A DNA stretch of 64,000 bases from Ochrobactrum sp. BTU1 (GCA_018798825.1 CP076356.1:372001-436000), one strand, 5' to 3'. Numbered from the stretch's first letter, positions 8,648 through 18,233 are shown. A program made the numbers and translations. Notes: generated by a model from the sequence alone, not told the origin.

Positions 8648-9592
8648 ATGAAATCCGGTAAAGCACTTTTGTTGTCAGCAGTTTTTGCAGTCGGTGCATT
8701 CATGAATGCATCTGTTGTTCAGGCCGCCGACTATGCGGTTATTCTGAAGACTCTTTCTAACCCTTTCTGGCAGTCGATGAAACAAGGGGTCGAGGACAAG
8801 GCCAAGGAACTCGGCGTTGAAGTCGATGTGTTTGCATCGCCAACCGAAGACGATACGCAGGCGCAACTCCAATTGTTCGAGGATGTACTCAACCGCGATT
8901 ATAAGGCGATCATGTTTGCACCGATTTCACCGGTCAATCTGGTCCAGCCAGCAGCACAAGCCTATAAAAAGAACATCCCGCTCATAAATATCGATGAGAA
9001 GGTCGATCTTGCGGCTCTCAAACAGGCAGGTGCAAACATCCAGGCTTTTATTACAACAGACAATAAGGCTGTTGGTGCCAATGGTGCAAACTTCATCATT
9101 GAAAAGCTTGGTGCAGATGGTGGTGAAGTCGCAATCATCGAAGGAAAGGCTGGCGTTGCGTCGGGTGAGGACCGCAAAGCTGGTGCTACCGAGGCTTTCA
9201 GCAAAGCATCCAACATCAAGCTCGTTGCAAGTCAGCCTGCCGATTGGGATCGTCTGAAAGCTCTCGATGTTGCGGCCAATATTCTACAATCGTCGCCGGA
9301 TCTCAAAGCCTTCTATTGCGCCAATGATACAATGGCGCTGGGCGTTGTGCAGGCGGTGCAGAACGCTGGGAAAACTGGCGAAGTGATTGTTGTGGGCACG
9401 GATGGCGCGCCGGAGGCACGTGAATCTGTAAAGGCCGGACGCCTTGACGCGACGGTTGCCCAGAACCCCGCAACAATTGGAGCAGATGCGCTCGTCGCCG
9501 CTGTTGAGGCAGTTAAATCCGGCAAGCTTATTGCGCCGGATGCTGAGGCACCACAGGTCAATATTGAATCTGTGCTGGTGACCAAGGAATAA
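8648..9592 (+). CDS. alsB: Sugar ABC transporter periplasmic binding protein (D-allose/AlsB type)
   Basis: 314 residues: a signal peptide ending VVQAAD, then a periplasmic-binding-protein (PBP1/ribose type) fold. Segments closely resemble E. coli AlsB: VILKTLSNPFWQSMKQG, QLQLFEDVLNRDY, IIEGKAGVASGEDRKAGAT, ASQPADWDRLKALDVA and YCANDTMALGV. The likely ligand is therefore D-allose or a related sugar such as D-allulose or D-ribose. ATG 8648 suits the GGAGGAG site better than ATG 8642, which is too close. It feeds the ATPase and permease that follow. Confidence 0.85.
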   Translation: MKSGKALLLSAVFAVGAFMNASVVQAADYAVILKTLSNPFWQSMKQGVEDKAKELGVEVDVFASPTEDDTQAQLQLFEDVLNRDYKAIMFAPISPVNLVQPAAQAYKKNIPLINIDEKVDLAALKQAGANIQAFITTDNKAVGANGANFIIEKLGADGGEVAIIEGKAGVASGEDRKAGATEAFSKASNIKLVASQPADWDRLKALDVAANILQSSPDLKAFYCANDTMALGVVQAVQNAGKTGEVIVVGTDGAPEARESVKAGRLDATVAQNPATIGADALVAAVEAVKSGKLIAPDAEAPQVNIESVLVTKE

Positions 9593-9610
9593 CGCAAAAA
9601 GTCAGAATAT

Positions 9611-9695
9611 GGGGTGCGGTCTGAGTTTTCTGAGCAAAGGTGTGAAGCACGTTTGCGGTGCACAATGCGAAAAACAGAGAATTTGACCGTACCCC
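9611..9695. repeat. Long imperfect inverted repeat between binding-protein and ATPase genes
   Basis: Outer arms GGGGTGCGGTC (9611-9621) and GACCGTACCCC (9685-9695) pair over 11 positions with one mismatch. Inside, GCAC and GTGC flank the centre and the CTGAGTTTTC / GAAAAACAGAG stretches pair partly. The 137-bp gap can thus fold into one nested hairpin without a T-run. Such elements between binding protein and ATPase genes often protect the upstream mRNA. It could also be a dispersed REP-like repeat. Confidence 0.5.
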
Positions 9696-9729
9696 AATTT
9701 TCAACAGAGCCTAAATCGGGGAGAGTCTC

Positions 9730-11277
9730 ATGCCGGATTCTGGCGACGAACTATCGCGTCCTCTTATCGAGATGCGCAACATCGCGAAGTCATTCGGCGG
9801 TATTCAAGCCTTGAAAGGCGTAAATCTCGATATTCACGTCGGGGAAGTTCATGTGCTTTTGGGTGAAAATGGTGCTGGCAAATCAACGTTGATGAAGGTT
9901 TTGTCCGGTGTTTTCGCGCCAACGAGTGGTGAAATCAAAATTGGTGATGAAACCCATACGCGCCTGACGCCGGGTCAGGCTGCACAGGCGGGCATTTCCA
10001 TTATCTATCAGGAACTCAGCATTATTGATGAGCTCTCTGCGCTCGAAAATCTGTTTGTTGGCAATCTTCCCGTCAAGCGAAACCTTCTTGTGTCCAAGAT
10101 CGACTGGACACTGATGCGCACGCGAGCCCAGGCAATTCTTGCCAAACTTAAGATCAATATTAATCTTGACCGGCGGGCCGGTGATCTGCCGATTGCACAT
10201 AAGCAAATTCTAGAAATCGCCAAAGCGTTGATGGGCAACGTCAAAGTTCTGGTGATGGACGAGCCGACATCCTCACTCACACGCGTCGAGATTCAGAACC
10301 TTCTGCAACTGGTCAGCCAGCTTCGTCAGGAGGGAATGGCAATATTGTTCATTTCTCACAAATTCGATGAAGTGCGTCAGATTGGCGACCGTTTCACGGT
10401 ACTCAAAGATGGTAGCTCCAATGGCACAGGATTGATCGCTGACTTCACCAATGAGGATTTGGTGCAGATGATGGTTGGCCGCGCGCTCATTCATAATTAT
10501 ACCAATCAGGCGCTCACCGATGAATCGCCCGTGGTTCTCAAAGTCAGTCATGTCACGTCTGCAACCAATGACCGTGTCTGCGACGTGAGTTTTCAAGTGC
10601 GCCATGGCGAAGTATTTGGCTTTGCAGGTCTGATCGGTTCAGGTCGTACGGAACTTATGGAATGCCTGTTTGGGGCAGATAAGCGATCATCCGGCAAAAT
10701 CGAACTGAATGGCCGGGATATTACGCCCCAATCACCATCCGAGGCTTTAAAGAACGGGATGGCGTTCATTACTGAGAACCGCAGAAAAAGCGGCTTTTTT
10801 CAAAATTTTACTATCCTGGAAAACATTATCATTTCCAAGCGTGTGAAGGATGCGCCGCTCGGTGGCATGGGTGCGGTGGTAAATAGACATGAAGATCGCA
10901 GGCTCGCGGAAATAGAGCGGAAGAAACTTGCGGTCAAAAGTTCGTCTGTCGACCAGATGGTGACCGAACTTTCCGGCGGTAATCAGCAAAAAGTCATTGT
11001 TGCCAAATGGATGGCGACGGAACCCGATCTGATCATCTTTGATGAGCCGACACGCGGTATTGATGTTGGTGCCAAAGCTGAAATCTACGCCATCATCCGA
11101 CAACTGGCATTGCAGGGCAAGGCTATTATCGTCGTGTCTTCGGAACTTGCGGAGGTGCTTGGTGTCTGTGACCGCATCGCTGTCTATCGTGATGGCAGCA
11201 TTGCCACGATCGTCGACGGACATAGCGCAACCGAAGAAACACTCTTAAGCCACGCAATTGGTGGAGCAGCATCATGA
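9730..11277 (+). CDS. alsA: Sugar ABC transporter ATPase, double domain (AlsA/RbsA type)
   Basis: 515 residues with two fused nucleotide-binding domains. The first has Walker A GENGAGKST (about 45-55) and Walker B VLVMDEPTSSL. The second has a degenerate P-loop region (GLIGSGRTELMECLFG), the signature LSGGNQQKV and Walker B LIIFDEPTRGID. This is the arrangement of the carbohydrate-uptake CUT2 family, where a single polypeptide serves the permease dimer. It ends 4 bp into the permease gene, so the two are translationally coupled. Confidence 0.9.
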   Translation: MPDSGDELSRPLIEMRNIAKSFGGIQALKGVNLDIHVGEVHVLLGENGAGKSTLMKVLSGVFAPTSGEIKIGDETHTRLTPGQAAQAGISIIYQELSIIDELSALENLFVGNLPVKRNLLVSKIDWTLMRTRAQAILAKLKININLDRRAGDLPIAHKQILEIAKALMGNVKVLVMDEPTSSLTRVEIQNLLQLVSQLRQEGMAILFISHKFDEVRQIGDRFTVLKDGSSNGTGLIADFTNEDLVQMMVGRALIHNYTNQALTDESPVVLKVSHVTSATNDRVCDVSFQVRHGEVFGFAGLIGSGRTELMECLFGADKRSSGKIELNGRDITPQSPSEALKNGMAFITENRRKSGFFQNFTILENIIISKRVKDAPLGGMGAVVNRHEDRRLAEIERKKLAVKSSSVDQMVTELSGGNQQKVIVAKWMATEPDLIIFDEPTRGIDVGAKAEIYAIIRQLALQGKAIIVVSSELAEVLGVCDRIAVYRDGSIATIVDGHSATEETLLSHAIGGAAS

Positions 11278-12215
11278 GAAAATTTCAGGAAAACTGGGAC
11301 AGATACGGTACACTGTGCATTCTGGTAGTCATTCTCGTCCTCTTTAGTGTCCTTTCACCTGAATATTTCCTGCGTCGCCAGAATCTAGTTCAGATCATGC
11401 TGCAAAGCTCGATCACGATCCTTTTGGCGTTGGGCGAGTTCTTCCCTATCCTGATTGCGGGTATCGATCTTTCTGTCGGCTCTATTTTGGCTCTGGCGGG
11501 TATTGTGACCGGAAAATTGTTGCTCGCAGGCTTTGATCCCTATAGTGCAGCGATCATTGGCGGCGCGGGGGTAGGGCTTAGCCTTGGGGCATTCAACGGC
11601 CTTCTTGTCAACTTTACGGGTTTGCATCCATTCATCATCACCTTGGGTACCAACGCCATTTTCCGTGGCATAACGCTGATTATTTCCGGCGCCAGCCCGG
11701 TGTTTGGTTTTCCATATAGTTTTACGGACACTTTTGCAGGTACCATCCTATGGGTCCCTGTGCCGGTAATCGTTGCTTTTGGTATGGCTGCTATTCTTTG
11801 GTACCTCACACAGCAGACACGACTTGGCCGTAACATTTATGCGATTGGCGGTAACCGCGAAGCGGCCTTCTTTTCGGGCATTAATGTCAAGCGCCATACG
11901 CTGATTGTGTTTATGATTTCCGGCCTTTGTGCAGGCCTTGCTGGCGTATTGAGTACGGCACGTCTTGGTGCAGCTGAACCTGCTGCAGGGACTGGCTTTG
12001 AAACGTTTGCAATCGCTTCTGCCATCATTGGTGGAACAAGCTTTTTTGGCGGGAAGGGCCGCATTCCATCGGTGGTGATCGGTGGCCTCATTATCGGAAC
12101 GATCAGCAACGGTCTCAATCTGATGCGGGTTCCCACATTCTATCAATTGGTTGTCATGGGGGGCCTCATCATTGTAGCGGTTACGCTGGATCGATTGATC
12201 GCCACCAAGAAGTAA
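11274..12215 (+). CDS. alsC: Sugar ABC transporter permease (AlsC/RbsC type)
   Basis: The 313-residue membrane protein has eight to ten hydrophobic segments and the CUT2 permease signatures: GIDLSVGSILALAG near 62-76, GLHPFIITLGTNAIFRG near 118-134 and the coupling-loop stretch NIYAIGGNREAAFFSGI near 190-206. It forms the membrane channel for the sugar brought by the AlsB-like protein. It overlaps the ATPase gene by 4 bp and is followed 10 bp later by the LacI-type regulator. Confidence 0.9.
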   Translation: MRKFQENWDRYGTLCILVVILVLFSVLSPEYFLRRQNLVQIMLQSSITILLALGEFFPILIAGIDLSVGSILALAGIVTGKLLLAGFDPYSAAIIGGAGVGLSLGAFNGLLVNFTGLHPFIITLGTNAIFRGITLIISGASPVFGFPYSFTDTFAGTILWVPVPVIVAFGMAAILWYLTQQTRLGRNIYAIGGNREAAFFSGINVKRHTLIVFMISGLCAGLAGVLSTARLGAAEPAAGTGFETFAIASAIIGGTSFFGGKGRIPSVVIGGLIIGTISNGLNLMRVPTFYQLVVMGGLIIVAVTLDRLIATKK

Positions 12216-12225
12216 ACAGGAGCTG

Positions 12226-13272
12226 TTGCCTGAAATCATGACACGAAAAACCCCGCCAAAGGCTAGCAGGCCGGTCACTATTCAGGACGTTGCTAAGTAT
12301 GCAGGTGTTGCGCCCAGCACCGTTTCCAATGTGTTGACCGGTCGCAAGTTTGTACATCAACATCTTAGGAAAACAGTTCTCGCAGCTGTAGAGGAGATGA
12401 ACTACAAGCCAAATTTTGTCGCCTCCAGCCTGCGGCAGGGACGGACCAACTCCATCGGGATTATCGTGCCTGATATCACCAACCCGTTCTTCTCGGAATT
12501 TGTGCAGCGTGCAGGCACCATCGCCATGCAGCATGGAATGCAGCTTTTGCTGATGAACAGCAATGAGCTTCTGGCAACGCAGACCGATCTTATCGATACC
12601 CTGGTTGCCCGTCAGGTGGATGGAATGATTGTTTTTCTCAGTGATGAGGAAATATCTTCAAGTGGTTGTTCGCTGATCCGTTCTGTCCCAACTGTGCTGG
12701 TGGATCGTGGCGCAGAACTGCCTGATTTCGATACGGTTGCGATCGACAATATCGCAGCAACCCGGGCAGGGACATCCCATCTTATTGAAAAGGGACATAG
12801 TGACATAACCTTTGTCGCAACGCGCGATACTCTTGTTCATATGAACCAGCGTGTCGAAGGCTATCGACGCGCGATGACAGAGGCCGGTCTCTCGGACCGG
12901 GTAAAGGTGATCTATGCAGGCGTCACAATAGAGGAGTGCCGTCAATCCTTGCAGCAACAAGTGTTTAGTCAAAAGCCACCGACTGCAATGTTTGCGTCTG
13001 CCTATATTGCCACGCTTGGGGCAATCAAGGCGGCACGACAGGCAGGACTGGAAATTCCACGCGATTTGTCGTTGCTGGGTTTCGACGATTCCGATTGGAT
13101 GACGGTGCTCAAACCGACAATCAGTACAGTCGCGCAGCCCATCAATGCTATGGTGGATAGCGCATGGCAGCTTCTTATGCAGCGAATTGGCGAACCTGAA
13201 CGCCCGCTGTCACACGTTACGCATATGACGGATATGCGCGTGCGCGAATCTGTTGTTCCGTGCAACGGCTAA
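12226..13272 (+). CDS. LacI-family transcriptional regulator
   Basis: About 345 residues. The LacI headpiece is at about 18-65 (TIQDVAKYAGVAPSTVSNVL, then the hinge VASSLRQGRTNSIGIIVPDI). It is followed by a sugar-binding-protein-like core ending in SLLGFDDSDWMTVLKPTISTVAQP. Start choice is unsure: TTG 12226 is three bases after AGGAG, while ATG 12238 is 15 bases after it; both keep the HTH. Encoded inside the sugar operon, it is the likely local repressor, with the imported sugar or a derivative as inducer. Confidence 0.85.
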   Translation: MPEIMTRKTPPKASRPVTIQDVAKYAGVAPSTVSNVLTGRKFVHQHLRKTVLAAVEEMNYKPNFVASSLRQGRTNSIGIIVPDITNPFFSEFVQRAGTIAMQHGMQLLLMNSNELLATQTDLIDTLVARQVDGMIVFLSDEEISSSGCSLIRSVPTVLVDRGAELPDFDTVAIDNIAATRAGTSHLIEKGHSDITFVATRDTLVHMNQRVEGYRRAMTEAGLSDRVKVIYAGVTIEECRQSLQQQVFSQKPPTAMFASAYIATLGAIKAARQAGLEIPRDLSLLGFDDSDWMTVLKPTISTVAQPINAMVDSAWQLLMQRIGEPERPLSHVTHMTDMRVRESVVPCNG

Positions 13273-13300
13273 ATCCCAAACTGGTGATGGGGAGAAAATC

Positions 13301-14464
13301 ATGCAGAAGATTAGATTGGCGATGATCGGTGGTGGAGAAGGTGCCCTAATCGGCAATGTGCACCGCATTGCCGCCCGCCTTGATAACGAGTTTGAGCTGG
13401 TCGCAGGCGATTTCAGTTCGGATCCCGAACGCAACCTGAAGTCCGCAGCCTCCTTCGGTATTGCGCAGGACCGTGTTTATGACACCGTGCAAGCCCTGAT
13501 TGACGGAGAGAAAAGCAGACCAGACGGTGCGGAGGTCATGGCAATTGCCACTCCAAACCACCTGCATTTTGCAGCGGTGAAGGCCTGTCTTGAGGGCGGA
13601 TTTCACGTTATTTGCGATAAGCCTGTTACATCCAGGCTGGAAGATGCGGTAGCACTTGTCGATATCGTTCGAAACGCACCTGGATTGTTTTTCCTCACAC
13701 ACAATTATACAGGCAATGCCATGGTGCGGCAGATGCGGGACATGGTACTCTCTGGTGAACTGGGCGATATTCGTTTCGTTAATTGCGAATATGTTCAGGA
13801 CTGGCTGAGTGAACCTGTCGAGTTGCACGGCTCCAAAGCGGCTGAATGGCGTACCGATCCACAAAAGGCGGGCGCAGGCGGATCAATAGGTGATATTGGA
13901 ACCCATGCATATAATCTTGCATCCTACGTGACCGGGCTTACGCCTGGACAATTGTGCGCGGATCTCACATCTTTTATCAAAGGTCGCAGGGTTGACGATA
14001 ATGCCTCGATCCTGCTGCGCTACGAGAATGGCGCGAAGGGACAATTTTGGATCAGCCAGGTTGCCATTGGTAATGAAAATCGTCTGAATTGTCGTATCTT
14101 CGGTACCAAAGGCTCACTTGAATGGTCACAGGAAGATCCGAACCGGCTCTGGTATTGTAAAGCCGGTCAACCACGCAGCATGCTGACGCGTGCTGGCGCT
14201 GGCGCAAGCTATGGAAATACGAGTTCGGCTCGAGTTCCTCCCGGCCATCCTGAAGGATTTCTGGAAGCGTTCGGCAATATTTACAAATCCGCAGCCACTG
14301 CCATTCGCTGCCATCAGCAGCGCATCAGCGATCCGAGTAAGATTGCCTATCCGACGATCGAAGATGGCTTGAACGGCCTTTATTTCATTGATGCCTGCAT
14401 CCGATCCAATCAAGCCGCAAACGGCTGGGTCGATGTACAAAACTGTTCGAGGGAGAATGCATGA
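13301..14464 (+). CDS. Gfo/Idh/MocA family NAD(P)-dependent sugar oxidoreductase
   Basis: 387 residues. The Rossmann domain begins RLAMIGGGEGALIGNVHR. The family motif appears as CDKPVTSRLEDA near 105-120, the catalytic-site Lys being the one in DKP. A C-terminal beta-sheet domain carries GSIGDIGTHAYNLASYVTG near 190-210. Family members oxidise sugar or inositol hydroxyls, often at C1 or C3. ATG 13301 follows GGGGAG; the frame is open upstream into the lacI tail. It overlaps the epimerase gene (ATGATGA), and this pairing is common in rhizobial sugar operons. Confidence 0.88.
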   Translation: MQKIRLAMIGGGEGALIGNVHRIAARLDNEFELVAGDFSSDPERNLKSAASFGIAQDRVYDTVQALIDGEKSRPDGAEVMAIATPNHLHFAAVKACLEGGFHVICDKPVTSRLEDAVALVDIVRNAPGLFFLTHNYTGNAMVRQMRDMVLSGELGDIRFVNCEYVQDWLSEPVELHGSKAAEWRTDPQKAGAGGSIGDIGTHAYNLASYVTGLTPGQLCADLTSFIKGRRVDDNASILLRYENGAKGQFWISQVAIGNENRLNCRIFGTKGSLEWSQEDPNRLWYCKAGQPRSMLTRAGAGASYGNTSSARVPPGHPEGFLEAFGNIYKSAATAIRCHQQRISDPSKIAYPTIEDGLNGLYFIDACIRSNQAANGWVDVQNCSRENA

Positions 14465-15330
14465 TGAAAACCTATGACAATCTGATTGGCGTTCATGCAT
14501 TGGTGTGGACCGGTGATACATCAAAAGCTTCAATTGAACTGGCTGCTAAGCGCAGTGTGGAGGCCGGTTACGATTTGCTCGAGCTCTCGTTGCATGACCT
14601 TGATAATCTTGACGTCGAGCATGCACGCTCTGTCCTAAGCGCATCGGACCTTTCGATTGTCTGCTCGCGCGGGCTGGCATTTGATGCCGATGTTTCAAGC
14701 GATGACACATCCGTGGTTCGCAAAGGTGCAGAACTATTGCGTCAGTCGCTGATCGCAACACATGGATTGGGCGGAAAATTACTCACTGGCGCGCTTTATA
14801 GTGCTCTTGGCAAGTATGGCAAACCAGCAAGCGCAAGAGGGCGCGAGAATGCTGTCGCTGTTATCAAGGATCTGGCAAATGATGCCAGCAAACTCGGCAT
14901 CACACTGGGTCTTGAAGTCTGTAACCGCTATGAAACCCATCTCGTCAATACAGCAAGACAGGCGTTGTCATTGGCTGATGAGATCGGTGCCGACAATATG
15001 GTTATCCATCTTGATACTTATCACATGAATATCGAAGAGGATAACTTGATCCGTCCGCTGCATGAAGTTGGTGAGCGGTTGGGATATATCCATATAGGTG
15101 AAAACCATCGCGGCTATCTGGGGTCAGGTCATATAGACTTCACGGGCTTCTTTCATGCACTGGTGGATATTGGCTATAAGGGGCCCATTACATTTGAGTC
15201 CTTTTCGTCGGCAGTGATTGCTGAAGGGCTTTCGAACGATCTCGCTATCTGGCGCGATACCTGGACTGACGGATTTGAACTTGCACAGCATGCACGCTCA
15301 TTTGTCGACACCCACCTTTGCGTCGGCTGA
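14461..15330 (+). CDS. Ketose 3-epimerase (D-tagatose/D-allulose 3-epimerase family)
   Basis: 289-residue TIM-barrel enzyme of the AP-endonuclease-2-like superfamily. The four metal ligands of ketose 3-epimerases fall at the canonical positions: Glu152 (LEVCNRYE), Asp185 (HLDTYHMNIEED), a His near 211 (YIHIGENHRG) and Glu246 (TFESF). Such enzymes interconvert D-fructose/D-allulose or D-tagatose/D-sorbose at C3. With an AlsB-like importer upstream, free D-allulose or D-allose products are likely substrates. It is the last gene of the operon. Confidence 0.85.
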   Translation: MMKTYDNLIGVHALVWTGDTSKASIELAAKRSVEAGYDLLELSLHDLDNLDVEHARSVLSASDLSIVCSRGLAFDADVSSDDTSVVRKGAELLRQSLIATHGLGGKLLTGALYSALGKYGKPASARGRENAVAVIKDLANDASKLGITLGLEVCNRYETHLVNTARQALSLADEIGADNMVIHLDTYHMNIEEDNLIRPLHEVGERLGYIHIGENHRGYLGSGHIDFTGFFHALVDIGYKGPITFESFSSAVIAEGLSNDLAIWRDTWTDGFELAQHARSFVDTHLCVG

Positions 15331-15516
15331 CTGTTGATTTCAACACGGTGAGTTCAGGCTGAAGCGCGGCTTTTTTTGGTCTGAATTCCCACGCGATTAT
15401 TTCCTAGCACCATAATGAACGGATTTCACTGAGAAAGATATATCCCTCGGGACGCTATACCGTCAGCCGCTCCACTGCAGCCACTCGACGAAGGGCAGGC
15501 CCGATATTGGGGCCGA
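15331..15516. other. Convergent intergenic region
   Basis: The gap lies between the ends of the sugar operon (+) and the siderophore operon (-). A GC-rich patch followed by seven T (about 15366-15376) may help terminate the + operon, but no strong stem is evident. Confidence 0.3.
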
Positions 15517-16233
15517 CTAATCTTTTTCCAAAGGGCAGGTTTTGCAGATCGATAAACTGGGGATGAAATAACGCAAGCAGCAAATGCGACGTTTGCGTTG
15601 CGTTTCTGCGTTATGGCAAGTGTATCGCACCGGTTCGAATAGCGGATTGAGTGAATTGTCGTCAAAACGGCGCGTTGCAAGATAGTGTTGCCCGTCCCGG
15701 ACGCCCTGGTGTTCGGGGCCTTGGAACGCAGTGCAACGCTGCACCACAGTTTCAAGAATATTTCCGGCATTGCTCCAAAGAACCTTGCGCGGCAATCCGC
15801 TGACTTCCGACAGTATTGGAATGACATGGCTAAGGTGCGCGTCAACAAGAAAAGAAAAACGGTCCTTGGAGTTGAGCGGGGTTTGCTTTGTGCCCTTTGA
15901 GCGCAAACCAAAACGCATATTACCGCCATCGTCATCCAGAGCGATCCGCATGGTTGAAAGATCAAGCTCAAGCTTCCAATCAAACAGGATTACGGCTGCG
16001 GCGGCGGGTAAAATAAGCCGAGAGAAGTAAAGTTTAGACCATTGCGAAGCCACCGCGCGCGGCTCAGGCTCCTCATACCGGGTAGAGAATTTTTTCAAAA
16101 CGCTATCTAAGCGACTTGCAGTGAATATTGAAAGTGCGGGCTCAAAATCTGGCGCCGTTTCAACCATCAAAAAAAGCGTCTCAGCCAGTTCGGCAAGTGG
16201 TCCTGTAAACTGATCACCAAGAATTTTGATCAT
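15517..16233 (-). CDS. fhuF: FhuF-type siderophore-iron reductase
   Basis: 238 residues. The C-terminus has the FhuF 2Fe-2S signature, CC followed after ten residues by CxxC (RICCLRYFIPS...ICKTCPL). A VLWSNAGNILETVV segment near 160 is also family-typical. FhuF reduces ferric iron in siderophore complexes in the cytoplasm so that iron is released. The frame stays open far upstream, but the ATG at 16233 overlaps the permease stop as ATGA and starts the family-like sequence (MIKILGDQFTGPLAELAE). It is the last gene of the six-gene iron operon. Confidence 0.88.
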   Translation of the reverse strand: MIKILGDQFTGPLAELAETLFLMVETAPDFEPALSIFTASRLDSVLKKFSTRYEEPEPRAVASQWSKLYFSRLILPAAAAVILFDWKLELDLSTMRIALDDDGGNMRFGLRSKGTKQTPLNSKDRFSFLVDAHLSHVIPILSEVSGLPRKVLWSNAGNILETVVQRCTAFQGPEHQGVRDGQHYLATRRFDDNSLNPLFEPVRYTCHNAETQRKRRICCLRYFIPSLSICKTCPLEKD

Positions 16234-18233
16234 CGGCGACCTGCTACCGCGCAGACAAAGAAACCACCAACAAACGTGGCGATTAGCCCGGCTGGTATTT
16301 CCCAAGGAAACGCGACATACCTGCCCACCCAGTCTGCTAGTGTAAGGATGGCAGCACCCAACATGGCTGAAGCAAGCAAAAAAGGGGCCGGCCTTTGCTG
16401 GCCAGTTAATCGAGCAATATGCGGCGCCAGCAAACCAATAAAGCTGATTGGGCCAATAAGGAGAATGGAGGTTCCTGTCATAATGCCAGTCAGAAGAATT
16501 ATCAGCAGACGCGCTCTGCTCAACCTTAAGCCTAGTGAACGGGAGACTTGTTGGCCGAGTGGCAGGATCTCGATCCAACGCTGTTGTAGCAATGCCATGC
16601 AAAGGCCGGTCAAACAGATTGCTGATGCGATCAAAGCGTCGGACATGCGGACTGAATAAAGCGACCCCGACATCCAGCCCAGCAATCGGGTCAGTCTCAT
16701 ATCCCCAAGGAAAATCACAATTGACATGACAGAGCCAGAAAGCGCCGTGATTGCAATGCCGGTCATCAGCAGTCTTTCCGGCGAAAAACCGGATCTTGCC
16801 GTCAAACGAAGGGAGAGGGAGAGAAAAAATATGCTGCCGAGCGCCGCAATTATAATAGTTTCTGATCGACCGAGCGGCGGCAAAAACAGGACAACCGGGA
16901 TCATCAGGAGCGCTGCTCCAGAGGAAACCCCCAGTAATTCAGGACTTGCCATCGGATTGCCGGTCATACGTTGCATGAGACATCCCGAAGTCGCAAGCAT
17001 GGCCCCGCTCGCAGCTGCAGCTATTGTGCGCGGTACCCTCCAGTCAAAATAGCTTCTCCATTCACTGGGCGTCAGAATATACCAGCCTTCCGGATTTCGG
17101 CCGATAAAGAGGACCAATATCGTCAAAGCCGGCAGTGCAAAAAGGCTAACTATGAGAAATCCGTAATCGGGGCGGTTGATTGAGGCGGCTGAAGTTAAAG
17201 TTGATATCTGGACGCCCAACGATCTTGATTTTCGCAGAATGATCAAGAGCAATGGCGCACCAAGGACTGCCGTCACGCTGCCCGCTGGGATATCAATCGA
17301 GGGCAGAAGGAAGACCATCAGTTGATCAGTCGTCAGCAACAGCCCGGCCGCAATCAGTGGTGCCGCAATCAACCGATCTTGGAACCGCCTTGCTCCAGAA
17401 AACTGGGCTATCGCTGCGCCGCCAAGGCCTATAAACGCAATCACGCCGCACGCAGCAACTACAATCGCTGATCCGACAACCGCCGCGACCAAAGCGATCC
17501 CCCGGATGAGTTTAGGTGATGAACCCAGGCTGGTTGCCACCTTTTCGTCGACACCCATCGTCGTCAAAGGGCGCAACAGCAGAAAAGCCACCGAGGTGAG
17601 AGCCAGAACTGAACCCAAAAGCAGCAGCGCCACATGCCAGCTATTCTGTGACAAAGATCCCGATTGCCAGACGATCAGTTCACCTAGATCTTCAAAATGC
17701 GCAATCAATAGCATTGCAGTTACGGCTTCAAAACAAAGCGAAAGCACCATTCCGTAGAGGACGATCCTGAGCGGAGCGAACCGTTCTGCGCGAGTGAGAA
17801 GTAGAATGATTGCCAGCGCAATGCTGCTGCCAATCAGTGAGGGAAGAATAAACCCAGAGTTTGCCGCGAGGGGAAGGAAGAGGATCGTCATAGCAACGGC
17901 AAGGCGTGAAGCCGAGAAAATGCCTAAAGTGCCAGGCTCGGCGAGCGGATTGGAGAGCACCTGCTGCAGTAGCGTTGTGCACAGACCAAGCAGTAAACCA
18001 GCTAGAATAGCGACCATTACACGTGGCAAATAGCCATAATGAACGAGCATTTCAGTAAGCCGCGCGTCATCGGGAATAAACATCGCCCTAATAGTGACAG
18101 GCCAGGCCCCACTTTGCCGAAGGTTAAGAGCGAAAAGGACAAGCCCCAGAACAATCAGAGAACTTCCAAGGGCGATACTTTTATTGCGAGGGGTTTCAGG
18201 TTGCGACGCTGCAGTGGAGGTGGCTTTAGGCAT
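16230..18233 (-). CDS. fhuB: Iron-siderophore ABC permease, fused double-length (FhuB type)
   Basis: 667 residues consisting of two FecCD/BtuC-like permease halves in tandem, each with about ten membrane segments. Each half shows the family motifs: LSNPLAEPGTLGI and VAACGVIAFIGLGGAAIAQ in the first half, MTGNPMASPELLGVSSGAAL and GPISFIGLLAPHIARL in the second. A single chain thus replaces the usual permease dimer, as in FhuB of E. coli. The start overlaps the FhuD-like gene by 8 bp. No ATPase gene is found in this operon. Confidence 0.92.
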   Translation of the reverse strand: MPKATSTAASQPETPRNKSIALGSSLIVLGLVLFALNLRQSGAWPVTIRAMFIPDDARLTEMLVHYGYLPRVMVAILAGLLLGLCTTLLQQVLSNPLAEPGTLGIFSASRLAVAMTILFLPLAANSGFILPSLIGSSIALAIILLLTRAERFAPLRIVLYGMVLSLCFEAVTAMLLIAHFEDLGELIVWQSGSLSQNSWHVALLLLGSVLALTSVAFLLLRPLTTMGVDEKVATSLGSSPKLIRGIALVAAVVGSAIVVAACGVIAFIGLGGAAIAQFSGARRFQDRLIAAPLIAAGLLLTTDQLMVFLLPSIDIPAGSVTAVLGAPLLLIILRKSRSLGVQISTLTSAASINRPDYGFLIVSLFALPALTILVLFIGRNPEGWYILTPSEWRSYFDWRVPRTIAAAASGAMLATSGCLMQRMTGNPMASPELLGVSSGAALLMIPVVLFLPPLGRSETIIIAALGSIFFLSLSLRLTARSGFSPERLLMTGIAITALSGSVMSIVIFLGDMRLTRLLGWMSGSLYSVRMSDALIASAICLTGLCMALLQQRWIEILPLGQQVSRSLGLRLSRARLLIILLTGIMTGTSILLIGPISFIGLLAPHIARLTGQQRPAPFLLASAMLGAAILTLADWVGRYVAFPWEIPAGLIATFVGGFFVCAVAGRR

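Noticed and set aside
16234..16602. N-terminal extension of the fhuF frame
   Set aside because: It runs through the fhuB coding region in another frame, is Cys/Trp/His-rich and not FhuF-like; the ATGA overlap at 16233 gives a normal-length protein.
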